Below are positions 32,695-44,695 of a DNA stretch of 64,000 nt, piece by piece (the first letter of the stretch is position 1; the number at the start of each line of letters is the position of its first letter). Below the pieces are notes generated by a model. That model saw nothing but the letters and a program-made list of their open reading frames with translations. It did no database searches and had not been told where the DNA came from. The DNA lies in assembly GCA_949316235.1 (NCBI GenBank), contig OX438751.1, positions 25,511,885 to 25,575,884 on the forward strand, read 5' to 3'. The position numbers and the translations under genes are program-made. The stretch is from Oegoconia quadripuncta. Taxonomy: Eukaryota; Arthropoda; Insecta; Lepidoptera; Autostichidae.

Positions 32695-33000
32695 ACTTAA
32701 ACTTTATAAAATATCAGATTATTTAGATGATAAACAATCATGGACATAACCAGCCCGTTCGCATAACCAGGCTATTTCACAATTAATAATGAAATATTAT
32801 AATATAAAATAATAATTTTGTAATATAAAAACCTTTTTTTAAAAGAGCGACCTCTCGAGTTTCTTGCTTGTTCTTCTCAGGGGAAAATTGCCTTTTGAAC
32901 AAGCAGTAGCTTTAAAAATGTAAAATCTGACTATTTTAAGTGTACCCTGTGTACCTACAAAATAAAGCATTTTTTGATTTTGATTTTTTGATTTTGATTT
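32695..33000 (+). pseudogene. LINE-D end of coding region and 3' UTR
   Basis: Encodes YKISDYLDDKQSWT and a stop, then the full LINE-D 3' UTR ending (TTGATTT)n. It is almost identical to 41,255-41,540. Confidence 0.8.
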
Positions 33001-33054
33001 GATATTCAAAGAAAAGAAAGGTTTTGAAACTCTTGCAGAATTTGAAATTACATT

Positions 33055-34820
33055 TATTTATTTATTAGGCTCACCAACAGAGTACATACATTACATCTTA
33101 CAAAATCATTCAAACTAAAATTTTCTGGTATGAACTCCAATTACAGACGAGCACAACACTCAAATGCATGTAGTACGATAACACTATAAAACTGTAGGCA
33201 TAGAATTTTAAACTATAAAAAAGAATTTTGAAAGTATCTTAAATAAGTTTGGGTAGGTTAAATAAAATACTTTCAAAATTTTACTACTACCTACTTATAA
33301 CTAAGTGTGTGTAAAGGTGATAGGTACATTTACACTGAACACTAAAATATAATAACAATAACAAAAAGCAGATACAGTAGGTGAGATCAATCGTCAGTCG
33401 ATGGAATCTTCATTATCTTTCGACTAAATATGGGGAGCGAGTCGTGGAATATGTCTATATCAGTATGAACATTACAAATGGAATTATATTCGCTACATGG
33501 TTGTATTCAGCCATGTCTCAATTGACCATGTCATTTGTAACTTTACAAAATCCTTGAACTTTACAAAGGAGAGTGTGTTGCTAGAGAAATATGACCAATA
33601 TTGTTTTGTTCCGCTGAAGATCGAACTTCATTACAAATTGAGGTCCACTTAATTTCTAACTAAATTTATCTTCAAACTTAACTTCAAACTTCAAGCATTT
33701 ATTTCAACGTAAGATACAAGATATCATTTGTTGAATGTAAAAATAGGGCTTAAGCATTTTCGGTCAGTCAGTATGTCCAAGCTACCACCGATTCAGAAAG
33801 GGAAATCATCTGTGGGAAAAGAAGCGGCGCAAGAAACCTACAGGATCATTTTTCTTTTCTATCAAATCTATCTATTACCTGAATGCAGGGAGGTGGTAAA
33901 AACATAATAAAATCTATTGTGCAGATCTATTTCTCACCAGACACGCCCTTTAGGGATAATCGTTGGAGTCACAAAAGTTTGCAACCGCACAATGTATATG
34001 AGCTAAATCCATCAATAGACTGTTTGCAATTAAAAACTTTAATTATGTGCCAAGCGACAGGATAACAATTATTTGTTAGGAGTTTAGAAAGAAAAGAAAA
34101 TAAGAAAGGGTAAAAGAAAAAGTAAATGCCGTATCAAGAAAGAAAAGGCGGCATATAGAGAAGTGTGGACAGGACTACAGAGGATTATAAATACATTTTT
34201 TTTTGCTTCAGTGAAGTTCGTCCTTTTGGACAAATAAAACAAATAGACAAGTGTTGGCTTATTTACCAACACTGCCAGGTCAAAACCTATTTGTTTTTTA
34301 ATGACGCTCCTTTATCCTTAACGTACATGTCAACACAGAGAGTCTGTAAGTAAGAAAAGTAAAAATTCATCTTTTAGAATTGATCTTCCTTATGTCATAT
34401 AAGGAAAATTTTGCCGAATTCTTTTGGGAACAAACGCTTATTTTATATGACTTCATCACTTTTCCTGCACAATATGCTGCCTTTATAGCATCATTGAAAC
34501 TCAAAATATAGAAATTGCAGGTAAAAATGCAGTCACTCGCCGAATCCCGCGATTCAAAAGTTCAATTTAAACCCGTGTTTCTAACTTCCGCTCGTGACGC
34601 GGCGCGACGTGTGGTTTCCACCTTTCCTGCAGAGCACACCGCCAACCCTCTCATGCTGTGAGTGTCGTAAAATGCGAGTAAGGCATCTTGAAAATAACAG
34701 TGATATAGGTAACAGCTGCTGAGCTCCACAGAAATCTGCGATTTATAAAACAAAATTGATAAATTGTTGTCTATAATATTTTAAATCCATCATGGAATAT
34801 TTCTGAACACCCCATTTGGG
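33055..34820. other. Unassigned DNA with an old LINE tail at its left edge
   Basis: 'tttatttattaggctcacca' near 33,056 resembles an antisense LINE tail. Beyond it I recognise no gene. Near 34,575-34,640 a GC-rich patch ('ctcgtgacgcggcgcgacg') stands out but has no clear reading frame. Confidence 0.35.
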
Positions 34821-35133
34821 ATGTATATAGGGTGAATTTGAATTCGTGTAATACCTGTTTACTGGTGAGTCCACTCCTTATTACGAAAATTGCCGAATTC
34901 GATAAAAAAAATTTGGACTACCCTTAAAAAAAAAAAAAAAAAAACAAAGTAATCATTCTGAAACCACCTTTTATGGAAGCCCAACAATATATAATTTTTT
35001 TTTTATGGTTAATCCGGCTGATTTCGACTATGGTTCCTAGTGGAAAGTTGTTCATAATCAGGAGTGGACTCACCAGCCGAAAATTGTTGGAATTCCATAT
35101 TAAAGTTGTTTTCAGAATGGTTTTGATCGAATT

Positions 35134-35247
35134 AAAAAAAAATATTTCGGACACTTACACCAATCTAGTCCCAAACTAAGCAAAGCTTGTGCTATGGAAA
35201 CTAGATAACGGATAAATATACATACATATTAATATAAACATCCATGA
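35134..35247 (-). repeat. SINE-B tail half, interrupted copy
   Basis: 'atttcggacacttacaccaa', 'tctagtcccaaactaagcaa' and 'aacatccatgac'. The other half is at 35,589-35,706. Confidence 0.85.
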
Positions 35248-35588
<341 letters not shown>

Positions 35589-35706
35589 AATGACTCGGGA
35601 ATAAATGTTCGTATTCATCACACAAACATTTACCGCTCGCGGGATTCGAAACCGCAACCGTTGGTTTCGCTGACAGGATCACTATCCACTACACCAATCG
35701 GTCGTC
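35589..35706 (-). repeat. SINE-B head half, interrupted copy
   Basis: 'gggaataaatgttcgtattc', B box 'gcgggattcgaaacc' and head 'ctacaccaatcggtcgtc'. Confidence 0.85.
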
Positions 35707-36106
35707 AATTCGATTATGGTTCCTCGAGGAAAGTGTCTTCATCAGTTAATGGGAATTACACGAATTCAAATTCACCCTGTATAAATTACAATCCTCTTTC
35801 GCAGTTTCGCAGAAGACTCCTAGGATCTGCTGTTACCACAGACAGCCCAAAGTCGCCAAAAAAGTAACTGTGGTATGCAAAATACCCAGCTCCCCTTGAG
35901 TTTGGTGGATAAAAAGAGAACCTACCACCTGGCCACAAGCTGTGGTGGGCTACCTGGAAATCGCAAATCGCCTGATGCCCGGGTTGGTCGCTACAAATTT
36001 GGCCTAGCGTACAAAAGTGGGAATTGACCAATCACAAACGCACTGTGGACCTATGCGTGGCTGCAGACAACGCCGTAGTTGGAGCTGAATACTGAAAAGA
36101 TAAAAC

Positions 36107-36532
36107 TATTAGGTCCTTACCTATGAAATTGGCGTTTTGTATGAAGAATTTCATTAAGACTGTTTACTCCATACAAACATTTTTGATTCTTTTTGGGAAC
36201 GGCGAATCCAAATTTAGTTAAACTTTGTGTGTATTATCGGATAACATTAATTTAAGTATAGGCAGCGTTAATTTTTAAAAGTAACTGCTTTATAAAAGTT
36301 TCAGCGAATCTAAGAAATGATTAATGGGAAGCACATGAAAAGAGCTCTGTTCAAATTTTTTTTATTATGTGATTTAGACCAGAAATTAAAAAATATTTAA
36401 TGGACACCTTGAAATAATATTCCATTTTCCAAATAAAAAACAAATTTGGATATAGCTTTGAAAATCGCAGGAATTGGTACATATGATTAACGAAGAAAAA
36501 AACCTCCAATTTCATAGGTAAAGACCCAATAT
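36107..36532 (+). mobile_element. MITE E (mariner-derived), full length, 426 bp
   Basis: The terminal repeats 'ggtccttacctatgaaattg' and 'caatttcataggtaaagacc' are inverted. No ORF. The inner phrases are shared with copies near 29.3, 42.6 and 58.4 kb. The start 'cctatgaaattg.cgtt.tg' is shared with the left end of the mariner transposase copy at 50,776. Confidence 0.85.
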
Positions 36533-36865
36533 TATTGAACGCATTAACATGAACAACAAGAACCCTTATTTAACATTATCACGCTTTCTACTTGTGATAA
36601 TCAAGCTGAACTAACAAATTTTCCTTTGAATGTTAGTTTATAAGATTTTCTATAAAAGAAAATGTGATTGTTTACTAGGAACCTAAGAAAAATCACTATT
36701 AAACGTAGGAGAATTGGGCGGCAAATGATATTTGCGCACCAAAGCCGACCCGGCCTATGCAAACAGGTCGCGCCCGATATAGTCGTAACTCGCTGTAGTT
36801 TGTGACTTGGAAGTACACTGTCGACCATGAACAAGTGTACAGTAAAATGGTTTGGCTGGAATTCT

Positions 36866-36939
36866 ATTTTTTTTTTATGCACGACGGGTTCATTCTGCCC
36901 TCAATCACACCTGATGTTAAATGAAGATGAGGTCGAAGA
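36866..36939 (-). repeat. SINE-A tail fragment
   Basis: Poly-T, 'atgcacgacgggtt', 'caatcacacctgatgttaaa' and 'gaagatgaggtcgaag'. Confidence 0.8.
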
Positions 36940-36984
36940 TTAGAACTTACAATAAAATAAATCTATGTGTTCGACTTACCCTTA

Positions 36985-37350
36985 GTGTCTGATCGTCGTC
37001 CGTGTTTTCACCTTTGGCTCCTCTGAAAACCAGCGCTGTTAGTCTACTTCTAGACCGCAACTTATGCTAAGATGGAGACCTACTTAGACACTACTTTGCG
37101 ACACCGAAAATTTGTTCTAAGTACTGTAGTCTATAATTGAAACACTGCCTTTAATTTTGTAAATTGCCGTATGAGATAAAAGTTAAAACCTATTCCATTT
37201 ACTTGCTTATATACTTTATGTTACGACAACCGATTATTTTTATCACATCCGGTCCCAATTTCGCTGTGCTCATTGGTTATTTTTACTTGTACATTATATG
37301 TGTGTCGCTAAATGAGTCCAATAAACGATTCTTATTCTTATTTTTTAGTT
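36985..37350 (+). repeat. LINE-L 3' tail
   Basis: 'tttggctcctctgaaaacca', 'gcgctgttagtc' and 'gtgtgtcgctaaatgagtcc' then 'aataaacgattcttattctt'. It is diverged from 30,760-31,015. Confidence 0.65.
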
Positions 37351-37354
37351 TAGT

Positions 37355-38247
37355 TAACAGTTATGTTAGGTCTTCACATCGAAAATGGGACACACTTTGC
37401 TGCCAGCCGTCGAAGGAGTCGGACCACCACTGGACACGTCAGCGACCCTGAGTGGCTCTGATTGTTGGCTATCACCGGCGCTTGAGGAATCCGGTGAGTC
37501 GTTACTGAATAAGACTTTGATTATCGAATTTGAGCAAGGAGGAACTATAGACTACTCCGGTTGAGTTCCACAGAGTGCACGAGGGGGTCAAGTTGTATGG
37601 CACGAGGGGCGTGCACATGTTTTCTCTTCAACAGAAAGCATCTCAGGTTCCATGATTATAATCGAATGTGATTACGTTGTATGATTTCTTATAGTAGCTT
37701 GCAATAATGTCGCTATTGCCCGAGCCACCCTTACCACGCGACTGGCATTGTCCCGGTCGCTAGCAACGCCCACACCCCCACACGCCCATCTCCGACATAT
37801 ACATTTAATATTCTACATATAATATAAACATTTTTTTTACTTAATTAAAAATACAACATAAGTAATGCGCTAAAATGAAAAAAGGTTACAACCTCAGCAT
37901 GACCCATGTCATAAAATAACATTCCAATTAAAACAATTAATAAAATATAATATAATGTCAATGAATCAAAATAAAATTATGTTATCATTAGGTATATACA
38001 ACTTCGCAAAAGGATTAATAAAAATAACCAAAATTACTAATTGTCACATTATTTAACCTCTAAGTCGCTTATGGAATGAAAACATTTTTTTCCGAGTTGT
38101 TGTTTTCATGAATGAATGAATATTTATTAAAATCAAAATCAAAATCAAATAAAAAATATGTTTACAATAGGTCGGTACCTAGGTTTCAGCAGCAGAAGAT
38201 GTGATAAAGGAAGCCAAGTTTAGCTTATATACTAAGGACTAAGGACA
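37355..38247. other. Unassigned DNA
   Basis: No gene recognised. A GC-richer stretch lies at 37,690-37,800. An AT-rich stretch with 'aaaatcaaaatcaaaatcaa' near 38,130 looks like a retroposon tail. Confidence 0.3.
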
Positions 38248-38356
38248 CGTATACACGAGTTATGGATGATTTCATTTATATATGAATATATGGTATCATA
38301 ATACACGCATAGTTGCTTAGTGTGGATGGCGCTGTGTTTGTTCAAGGGTATTATTT
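38248..38356 (+). repeat. SINE-C fragment, diverged
   Basis: 'tacacgagttatggatgatt' and 'tagtgtggatggcgctgtgt'. Confidence 0.65.
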
Positions 38357-38879
38357 CTTTATCTAAAATGCGAGTACTAAATATACTTATTTCCTTCCTC
38401 ACCTTTGATATGAATGCTTGAAGTTTGATAATAGTATATGTCTATGAATGCAGTACTATTTATACTTACCTTGAAAATCCATTAGTGTGCATTTCTCTTG
38501 TCCTCGTGTGTACCCAGCTCGCTCACCGCTAATCCCTTGGGAGAGCAACTCTGTCGCACCAACATCCAGATTGTTCTATGTATAGAGTCTCTCGCTAGAA
38601 TTCGAAATCCAAGCCTTTATGTACTTACCTATGCTTCTTAGTGCTTAATACAGTCATCGGATTAAAAAGGTGATCGATAAGCACAGGAAATATTATCAGT
38701 TCGTGTTGTTCTTATAAAAAATTATCGCCAGCCGGCATTGATACAAATTTCGAAGGGAACACAAACTGCCGGAGAGCAAGTCACACTTTATAACGCCGTC
38801 AACATAAAAAAAAATTCAAATGCTTGTCACTTTCGGATTCAGCAAATGGCACCTAAGATGAGCTGTATACCCATTCTTT

Positions 38880-38925
38880 GTATCATCGTCTCAGCCTGTA
38901 AACATCCCACTGCAGGGATATTTAA
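38880..38925 (-). repeat. SINE-D tail fragment
   Basis: 'atcgtctcagcctgtaaaca' and 'cccactgcagggata', the reverse complement of the SINE-D end. Confidence 0.7.
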
Positions 38926-39340
38926 TATTGAAACACCATAGTGTTTTCTATCAAAATAAATAATTTGAATTTGAATATAACTGTGCAGTCCTGATAATTG
39001 CCTCACTGTGGCAGAGTTTTCTGACGATGTTTTTCCATCATGACCTTAATCTTCCTTGGTATTTTGTATCCAGCAGTCACCGGGTTTTATTTTAACCCTT
39101 AAACAATCAATTGCAGAGCGCCCCGGGAGTCGCACCTGCTACCCGCTTAGCTGTTGTTCCATTCACTTTATATTTAACCGAGTGTTCTGTGCATTTACTG
39201 TCAAAGTATACAGGTAAGTTAAGTATCCCCCTACAATGTTCGTCAAGTGATTAAAGGAAAAATTTATCTCTACCATTATAAATACTACGTAATCTTTTTA
39301 CTTATAAATTAAAATAAATATTAAATAGCAATTCAAAAAA

Positions 39341-39631
39341 CCGCCTCCATGGTTCAATGTAAACAACATACTGTTTATGAATCGGAGGTCGCGGGTTCGA
39401 TCCCCTGCGGGGTAGGTACGTGTTTCGTACTCGGTTTGGTTAATGGTAGGACATTTTAAATATCCGCCTGGCTAGCTACCCACCATCTTATCCAAATCTC
39501 CCGCCAAACAGCAATGTTAATAGCATTGTTGTGTTCAAATTGTCAGAGATAAGATAGCCAGTTCCCCAAATAAGATAGGGTTTCCGGGTCAGTACGCTTT
39601 CACCTTTGGCCTCATCATCACTTAACATCAG
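39341..39631 (+). repeat. SINE-A, 3'-truncated
   Basis: Head 'ccgcctccatggttcaatgt', B box 'gggttcgatcccc'. It ends 'cacttaacatca' and is followed directly by an antisense LINE-D. Confidence 0.85.
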
Positions 39632-39635
39632 AGAA

Positions 39636-40080
39636 GACCGAACAAGCAAGAAACTCGAAGGGTTGCTCTTTTAAAATCAAGCTTTGATTTTACATAAAGG
39701 TCTTTATATTACAAAAAGGTTTTTATATTTCATTATTAATTGTGAAATAGCCTGGCATGCGAGTAATCTGATTATGGCCAGGGATGATTATCATCTAAAT
39801 AGTCTGATATTTTATAATATGTCTTTGTTAATAAGTTTCTGATTTATAGTATCTTTAAATTTATTGGAAGGAAGATTTTGTATATCAACTAGAACCTTAT
39901 TAAAAAAGCGTATACATAACCCTTTCATTGAATGAATTACTGACTTTATGGAGGCGACTTATGTGACCTGCAAGTTTATCTTTATTTCTTGTATTGACAT
40001 CATGTTTATCACTATTTCTCCTAAATGATGCTATATTTTATTTGACATACATTAGATTTTCAAAAAGCATACTCAAATCG
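39636..40080 (-). pseudogene. LINE-D C-terminus and 3' UTR, antisense
   Basis: Reverse complement of 41,016-41,480: '..gaacaagcaagaaactcga', 'gcctggcatgcgag', 'tagtctgatattttataata' and 'ttcttgtattgacatcatgt'. Together with 40,940-41,540 it forms an inverted LINE-D pair about 1 kb apart. Confidence 0.8.
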
Positions 40081-40237
40081 GATCATGAAATACGAGATAC
40101 ATCCGGACAGAGGCTAGACACACACCACAACGCCGTCAAACGCCATAACATCCGTCATATTTCAGGCACAATCCTACATTCAGACATAAGTGTCACCGAT
40201 AGCGGATTTTACGTATCTTGTAACACAGTTGATTTAT

Positions 40238-40492
40238 GTTGAATGAAAGAAGAGTTACGAAAGAGATATACAAAGCGAATGTGGATGGTAGTGTTGGTAG
40301 GGGAAGACCACGGCGAACGTACCATGATCAAATCGGGGACGTCGTAAAGAAAGGCCAAGTCAAGAGTACCCTAAACCGATGAGCATGTATGAACAACCTT
40401 ATGAGAGTGAAGGAAGCAGAAGAGGTGTGTCAGGATCGTAGCAAGTGGAAGTCTGTGGTCTCTGCCTACCCCAACGGGAAACAGGCGTGACA
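40238..40492 (+). pseudogene. RTE/endonuclease-RT LINE C-terminus
   Basis: Reads [46 protein letters not shown], a TGA, then ACMNNLMRVKEAEEVCQDRS and KWKSVVSAYPNGKQA and a stop. The TGA sits where CGA is expected, a CpG-type change. The fragment at 54,490-54,625 carries the same TGA. Confidence 0.8.
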
Positions 40493-40512
40493 TTATGTAT
40501 ATATGTATGTTG

Positions 40513-40935
40513 ATTTATACAGGGTGAATTTGAATTCGTGTACAGAGCAGAGTGAATAGGCATTTACTGAGATCGCGTGCTTCATCTCCGACCATATCGT
40601 CACTTTCCATCAGGTGAGATTTGGTCAAACGCGAATCCAGTCAATCATAAAAAAAAAAAAAAAAAACATCCCATTATCTGGTGACGCCACTCTTGATTAC
40701 GAATAACTTTCCCCAAGGAACGATAGTCGAATTCGATCAAAAAAAATTTTCGATTATCCATACAAAGTAAACCATTATGAAACCACCTTTAGTATTGAAG
40801 TCCAACAATTTTCGGCTGATGACTCCAGTCTTGATTACGAACAACTTTCCACTAGGAACTGTGACCGAATTTAGCCGAAAATTATTGGATGTCCATACTA
40901 AACTTACTTCAGAATTGAGCAAGTTCGCAATTTAT
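40513..40935 (+). mobile_element. MITE F copy with nested LINE-K tail
   Basis: The left end 'acagggtgaatttgaattcg' is interrupted at 40,542 by a LINE-K 3' tail, then resumes as F body: 'cttgattacgaataactttc', 'tccaacaattttcggctgat', 'ctttccactaggaactgtga' and 'gccgaaaattattggatg'. Confidence 0.7.
40542..40660 (+). repeat. LINE-K 3' tail with poly-A
   Basis: 'agagtgaataggcatttact', 'gagatcgcgtgcttcatctc', 'cactttccatcaggtgagat', 'aatccagtcaatcataaa' and poly-A. Confidence 0.8.
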
Positions 40936-40939
40936 CAAT

Positions 40940-41540
40940 TGAGACCTGCAGTGTCACTTAGAGACAGATTTAAAGAGTATAATATTCTAACCTTTACGTC
41001 ACAGTACATTTTTGAAAATCAAATATACATGTCAAAAAAAATATAGCATCATTTAGGAAAAATAGTGATAAACATGATGTCAATACAAGAAATAAAGATA
41101 AACTTGCAGGTCACATAAGTCGCCTCCGCAAAGTCAGTAATTCATTCAAAGGGTTATGTATACGCTTCTTCAATAAAGTTCCTGTTGATATACAAAATCT
41201 TCCTTTCAATAAATTTAAAGATACTATAAAACAGAAACTTGTTAAGAAAGCATATTATAAAATATCAGATTATTTAGATGATAAACAATCATGGACATAA
41301 CCAGCCCGTTCGCATAACCAGGCTATTTCACAATTAATAATGAAATATTATAATATAAAATAATAATTTTGTAATATAAAACCTTTTTTTAAAAAGAGCG
41401 ACCTCTCGAGTTTCTTGCTTGTTCTTCTCAGGGGAAAATTGCCTTTTGAACAAGCAGTAGCTTTAAAAATGTAAAATCTGACTATTTTAAATGTACCCTG
41501 TGTACCTACAAAATAAAGCATTTTTTGATTTTGATTTGAT
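40940..41540 (+). pseudogene. LINE-D (CR1-like) reverse transcriptase C-terminus and 3' UTR
   Basis: The frame ending at 41,046 reads QLRPAVSLRDRFKEYNILTF and TSQYIFENQIYMSKK. A one-base shift in a run of A near 41,033-41,040 moves the reading to 41,016-41,300, which is open for 95 codons: HDVNTRNKDKLAGHISRLRK, VSNSFKGLCIRFFNKVPVDI, FNKFKDTIKQKL, YYKISDYLDDKQSWT and TAA. These are the post-thumb blocks of CR1/Daphne-like LINEs. The 3' UTR follows to 'aataaagcattttttgattt'. It is the best LINE-D reference in the window. Confidence 0.8.
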
Positions 41541-41744
41541 TTTGAATGGTTTACTTCGTATGGTTAATCTAAAATTTCTTTTTCGCTTTGGTTCCTAGTG
41601 GACAGTTGTTTGTTATGCAAAGTGAAGTCACCAGAAAACAGGAAAGCATAGCTAGATATTCAATCATTAGTTCTCTCAGGAGCTTTCATAATTTTCAACT
41701 TATAGTTATTAGTCCAGAGCTCTTCAAGCCCTTATTTTTTATTT

Positions 41745-41828
41745 TATTTTTATATGAGAGGGCGGCAAACGAACATGCGGGTCACCTGATGGAAAGCAAT
41801 CACCGCCGCCCATGGACACCGCAGCACC
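41745..41828 (-). repeat. LINE-J 3' tail fragment
   Basis: 'gagagggcggcaaacgaaca', 'tgcgggtcacctgatggaaa' and 'caccgccgcccatggacacc', then abrupt fusion to the H repeat at 41,829. Confidence 0.8.
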
Positions 41829-42440
41829 ACGTGGAATAACTTTATGCGGATATTAATTTGTTTATCTCACTAACTCACTTTATATTTGTTCTACCACGGC
41901 GAAGCGGATGAACGGATTTGGATGAAATTTGGTATAAAGTTAGAACATAGGATTTTTTATCGCGATAAAGTGAGTAGTTCCCGCGGGATCAACAAATTAA
42001 ACAAGGTTATTCTAGCCAGGCGAAGCCGCGGGCGAAAGATAGTTTATAGTGTTAGTTATTTATTTATTTATTTTTTTTATATGAGAGGGCGGCAAACGAG
42101 CATGCGGGTCACCTGATGGAAAGCAATCACCGCCGCCCATGGACACCCGCAACACCAAAAGGGTCACAGATGCGTTGCCGGCCTTTGAGGAAGGTGTAGG
42201 CTCGTTTCTTGAAGGTTCCAATGTCGTACTCGTTCGGGAATACCGCTGCTGGAAGTCCGTTCCACAGGGTGGTTGTACGTGGTAAGAAGTTTCTTGAGAA
42301 ACGTACAGTGGTAGACTTCCACTCATCCAGGTGATGTGGATGGAAATTTAATTTTCGGCGAGAAGTGTATCGGTTAAATTGAGCAGCGGGTAGGTATTAG
42401 CTCGAACAGTTCTTCAGAACACTCCCCATGAAATATGCGA
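41829..42440. repeat. H repeat plus LINE-J, duplicate of 5,303-5,886
   Basis: H sequence runs 41,829-42,060 (+) and LINE-J (minus) runs 42,065-42,440. Across about 585 bases it matches 5,303-5,886 with few differences. The copy extends further into LINE-J than the 5.5-kb one ('acactccccatgaaatatgc'). Confidence 0.85.
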
Positions 42441-42461
42441 TAGAGAATGCCCTAACATGTA

Positions 42462-42790
42462 TTAGGTCATTTTTGTTTTTTTTTTTGGGAACGGCAAATC
42501 CAAATTTAGCTAAACTTTGTGTGTATTATCGGGTCATATTAAGTTAAGTATAGGCAGCGTTAATTTTTAAAAGTAACTGCTTTATAAAAGTTACAGCGAA
42601 TCTAAGAAATGATTATGGTAAGCACATGAAAAGAGCTCTGTTCAAATTTTTTTATTATGTGATTTAGCCCAGAAATGAAAAACATTTCATGTGAAACCTT
42701 GAAATAATATTCCATTTTTCATATAAAAAACAAATTTGGATATAGCTTTGAAAATCGCAGGAATTGGTAACGAAGAAAAATAACTCCAAT
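42462..42790 (+). mobile_element. MITE E, both ends incomplete
   Basis: Starts near 'gggaacggcaaatccaaatt' and ends 'gaagaaaaataactccaat'. The inner sequence matches 36,190-36,515. Confidence 0.8.
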
Positions 42791-43140
42791 ATAATCATTT
42801 ATCGCATGTGCAGGAACAGCATACTCAGCTGAATACATCGTTCGTTTGTTTTAAAGATCACACAATAACAGAAATAGACGAGTTCCCTCCGCCATTTCTC
42901 CGAATCCAGAGGCACCTCACCTGTGCACGCTTCATTCAGTTATGTAGTTTGCAGGAAGCTTTATTTAGTTTGTGTGACACGAGTCTCTCATTTTATAATG
43001 GCATTTCTTTGTTTGCTCTCGAGACGCGACGTCTCGTTGAAAGTAGGATACGTCCTCTTTATTTATAGGTAAGTGAAAGGTTGGAAATTTATTTGAAATG
43101 ATACCAAAATAGAAATCAGTTTCCAAACAAAGATTTTTAT

Positions 43141-43325
43141 TTGGAAACTCATTTCTGGCACTTCACGCACCGGCAAACGCAGTGTGGGACGTTCACAAAG
43201 TGGACAGACGATCTGATAAAGGTCGCGGGTAATTGCTGGACGCAGGCCACTTCCAACCGGTCACTCTGGAGTTCTCTGGGGGAGGTCTATGTTCACCAGT
43301 GGACGTCCTGTGGTTGTTATGATGA
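43141..43325 (+). pseudogene. RTE-type LINE C-terminal fragment
   Basis: Reads TKWTDDLIKVAGNCWTQATS, NRSLWSSLGEVYVHQWTSCG and then a stop: the same region as 930-1,000 but from a different copy. Confidence 0.8.
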
Positions 43326-43674
43326 TCATAATGCATATTTGATTGATTGATATAACATAGCAGAAATTTTTAAAATAAAATCGTTTGTCCCGTACCTAAA
43401 CACGTGCACAAACATATCTACAAACATTTGGAGGTTCACACAAACAATGGCCAGAGGGGCTGATACGATTTGCTCGCTCATTATTAAACAAAGGCAACTC
43501 GGCAAGAATAATCTCAGGAGCGCGGTGGGTAAATGCGCGTCGTTGTTGCCACTTGGTTCACATGTGTGACACAGGATAGAAAATTCCATAAAGATAAATG
43601 TAATCATAAAATTCCAATTTTTCCCGCAGCCAGCTGAACTACTCGAGAGCAATGTAGCCGCCGAAAAAATAATA

Positions 43675-43985
43675 ACTAATAATACAAAGCATATTATAAA
43701 ATATCAGACTATTTAGATGATAATCATCCCTGGACATAATCAGATCGTTCGCATGCCAGGCTATTTCACAATTAATAATGAAATATAAAAATCTTTTCGT
43801 AATATAAAAACCTTTACGTAAAGTCAAAGCCTGATTTTAAAAGAGCAACACTTCGAGTTTCTTGCTTGTTCTTCTCAGGGGAAAATTGACTTTTGAAGAA
43901 GCAGTGGCTTAAAAAATGTAAAATCTGACTATTTTAAGTGTACGCTGTGTACCTACAAAATAAAGCATTCTTTTGATTTTGATTT
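43675..43985 (+). pseudogene. LINE-D end of coding region and 3' UTR
   Basis: 'aagcatattataaaatatca', 'gatgataatcatccctggac', 'tttcttgcttgttcttctca' and 'aataaagcattcttttgatt'. Confidence 0.8.
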
Positions 43986-44027
43986 TTGCTGTGTCAATGT
44001 CATCTATACGTTTGTCACTTTTGCACT

Positions 44028-44110
44028 TCCTCAGTGTTAAACAGTGAATAAAAAGCCTTTTATTCACTGTGTTAAACAGTGAATAAAAAGCCTTTTATTC
44101 ACTGTTTTGT
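44028..44110. repeat. Tandem palindrome
   Basis: 'aacagtgaataaaa' - 'agcc' - 'ttttattcactgt' occurs twice in a row, followed by a third half ('ttttattcactgttttg'). Each unit is a near-perfect hairpin. Confidence 0.85.
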
Positions 44111-44509
44111 TTTATTCACTGTTTTGGTGTTTGAATTTGGAACACAAAATATATCCGATCTCCATTTCAATGCTTACACAAATTCCTTGCGCTAAGATTC
44201 GAAATTCAAACTCTTTGGTGCAAATAAATTCTCGAGATTTGATTGGTCGATATTTGCGACAAGGAGTTTGGCATTAGATTAAAAACTGTTTTGTGTTCTT
44301 TGCTGCCATTATAGAAAAAAAAATATTGTTTCACAAGTTGACCACCCTAATGATAATAATAAGAAAATTACGCTTAATTTCAGTCATTGCTCTAATTTTA
44401 ATGTCCATTTCAATTAATGTAACATTTATTATTTCTTGATTAAATTTCTATTTTCGCTTAAATTATGTCTTTTTCTCGTAGTCATGGTATAAAGTATAGT
44501 ATGCAACTC

Positions 44510-44695
44510 CTGAATAAAGTACGAATTTATATCGAGGGCCATGAATCACTCGCGTCGCTCAGGATTCTAACAGTCACGAGCAAGTGAAGGATTCTAACGA
44601 TACTCGCTACGCTCGTGATTCAATCGTTAGAATCCTTCACTTGCTCGTGACTCATCTACGGCCCCCGCTTTAAATCCGTTCTTTATTCACTAGTT
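44510..44695. mobile_element. Palindromic MITE with a perfect 30-bp inner stem
   Basis: 'agtcacgagcaagtgaagga' plus 'ttctaacgat' faces 'atcgttagaa' plus 'tccttcacttgctcgtgact' across a 21-base spacer. The outer ends 'gaataaagtacgaattta' and 'taaatccgttctttattc' are also inverted. Confidence 0.8.
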
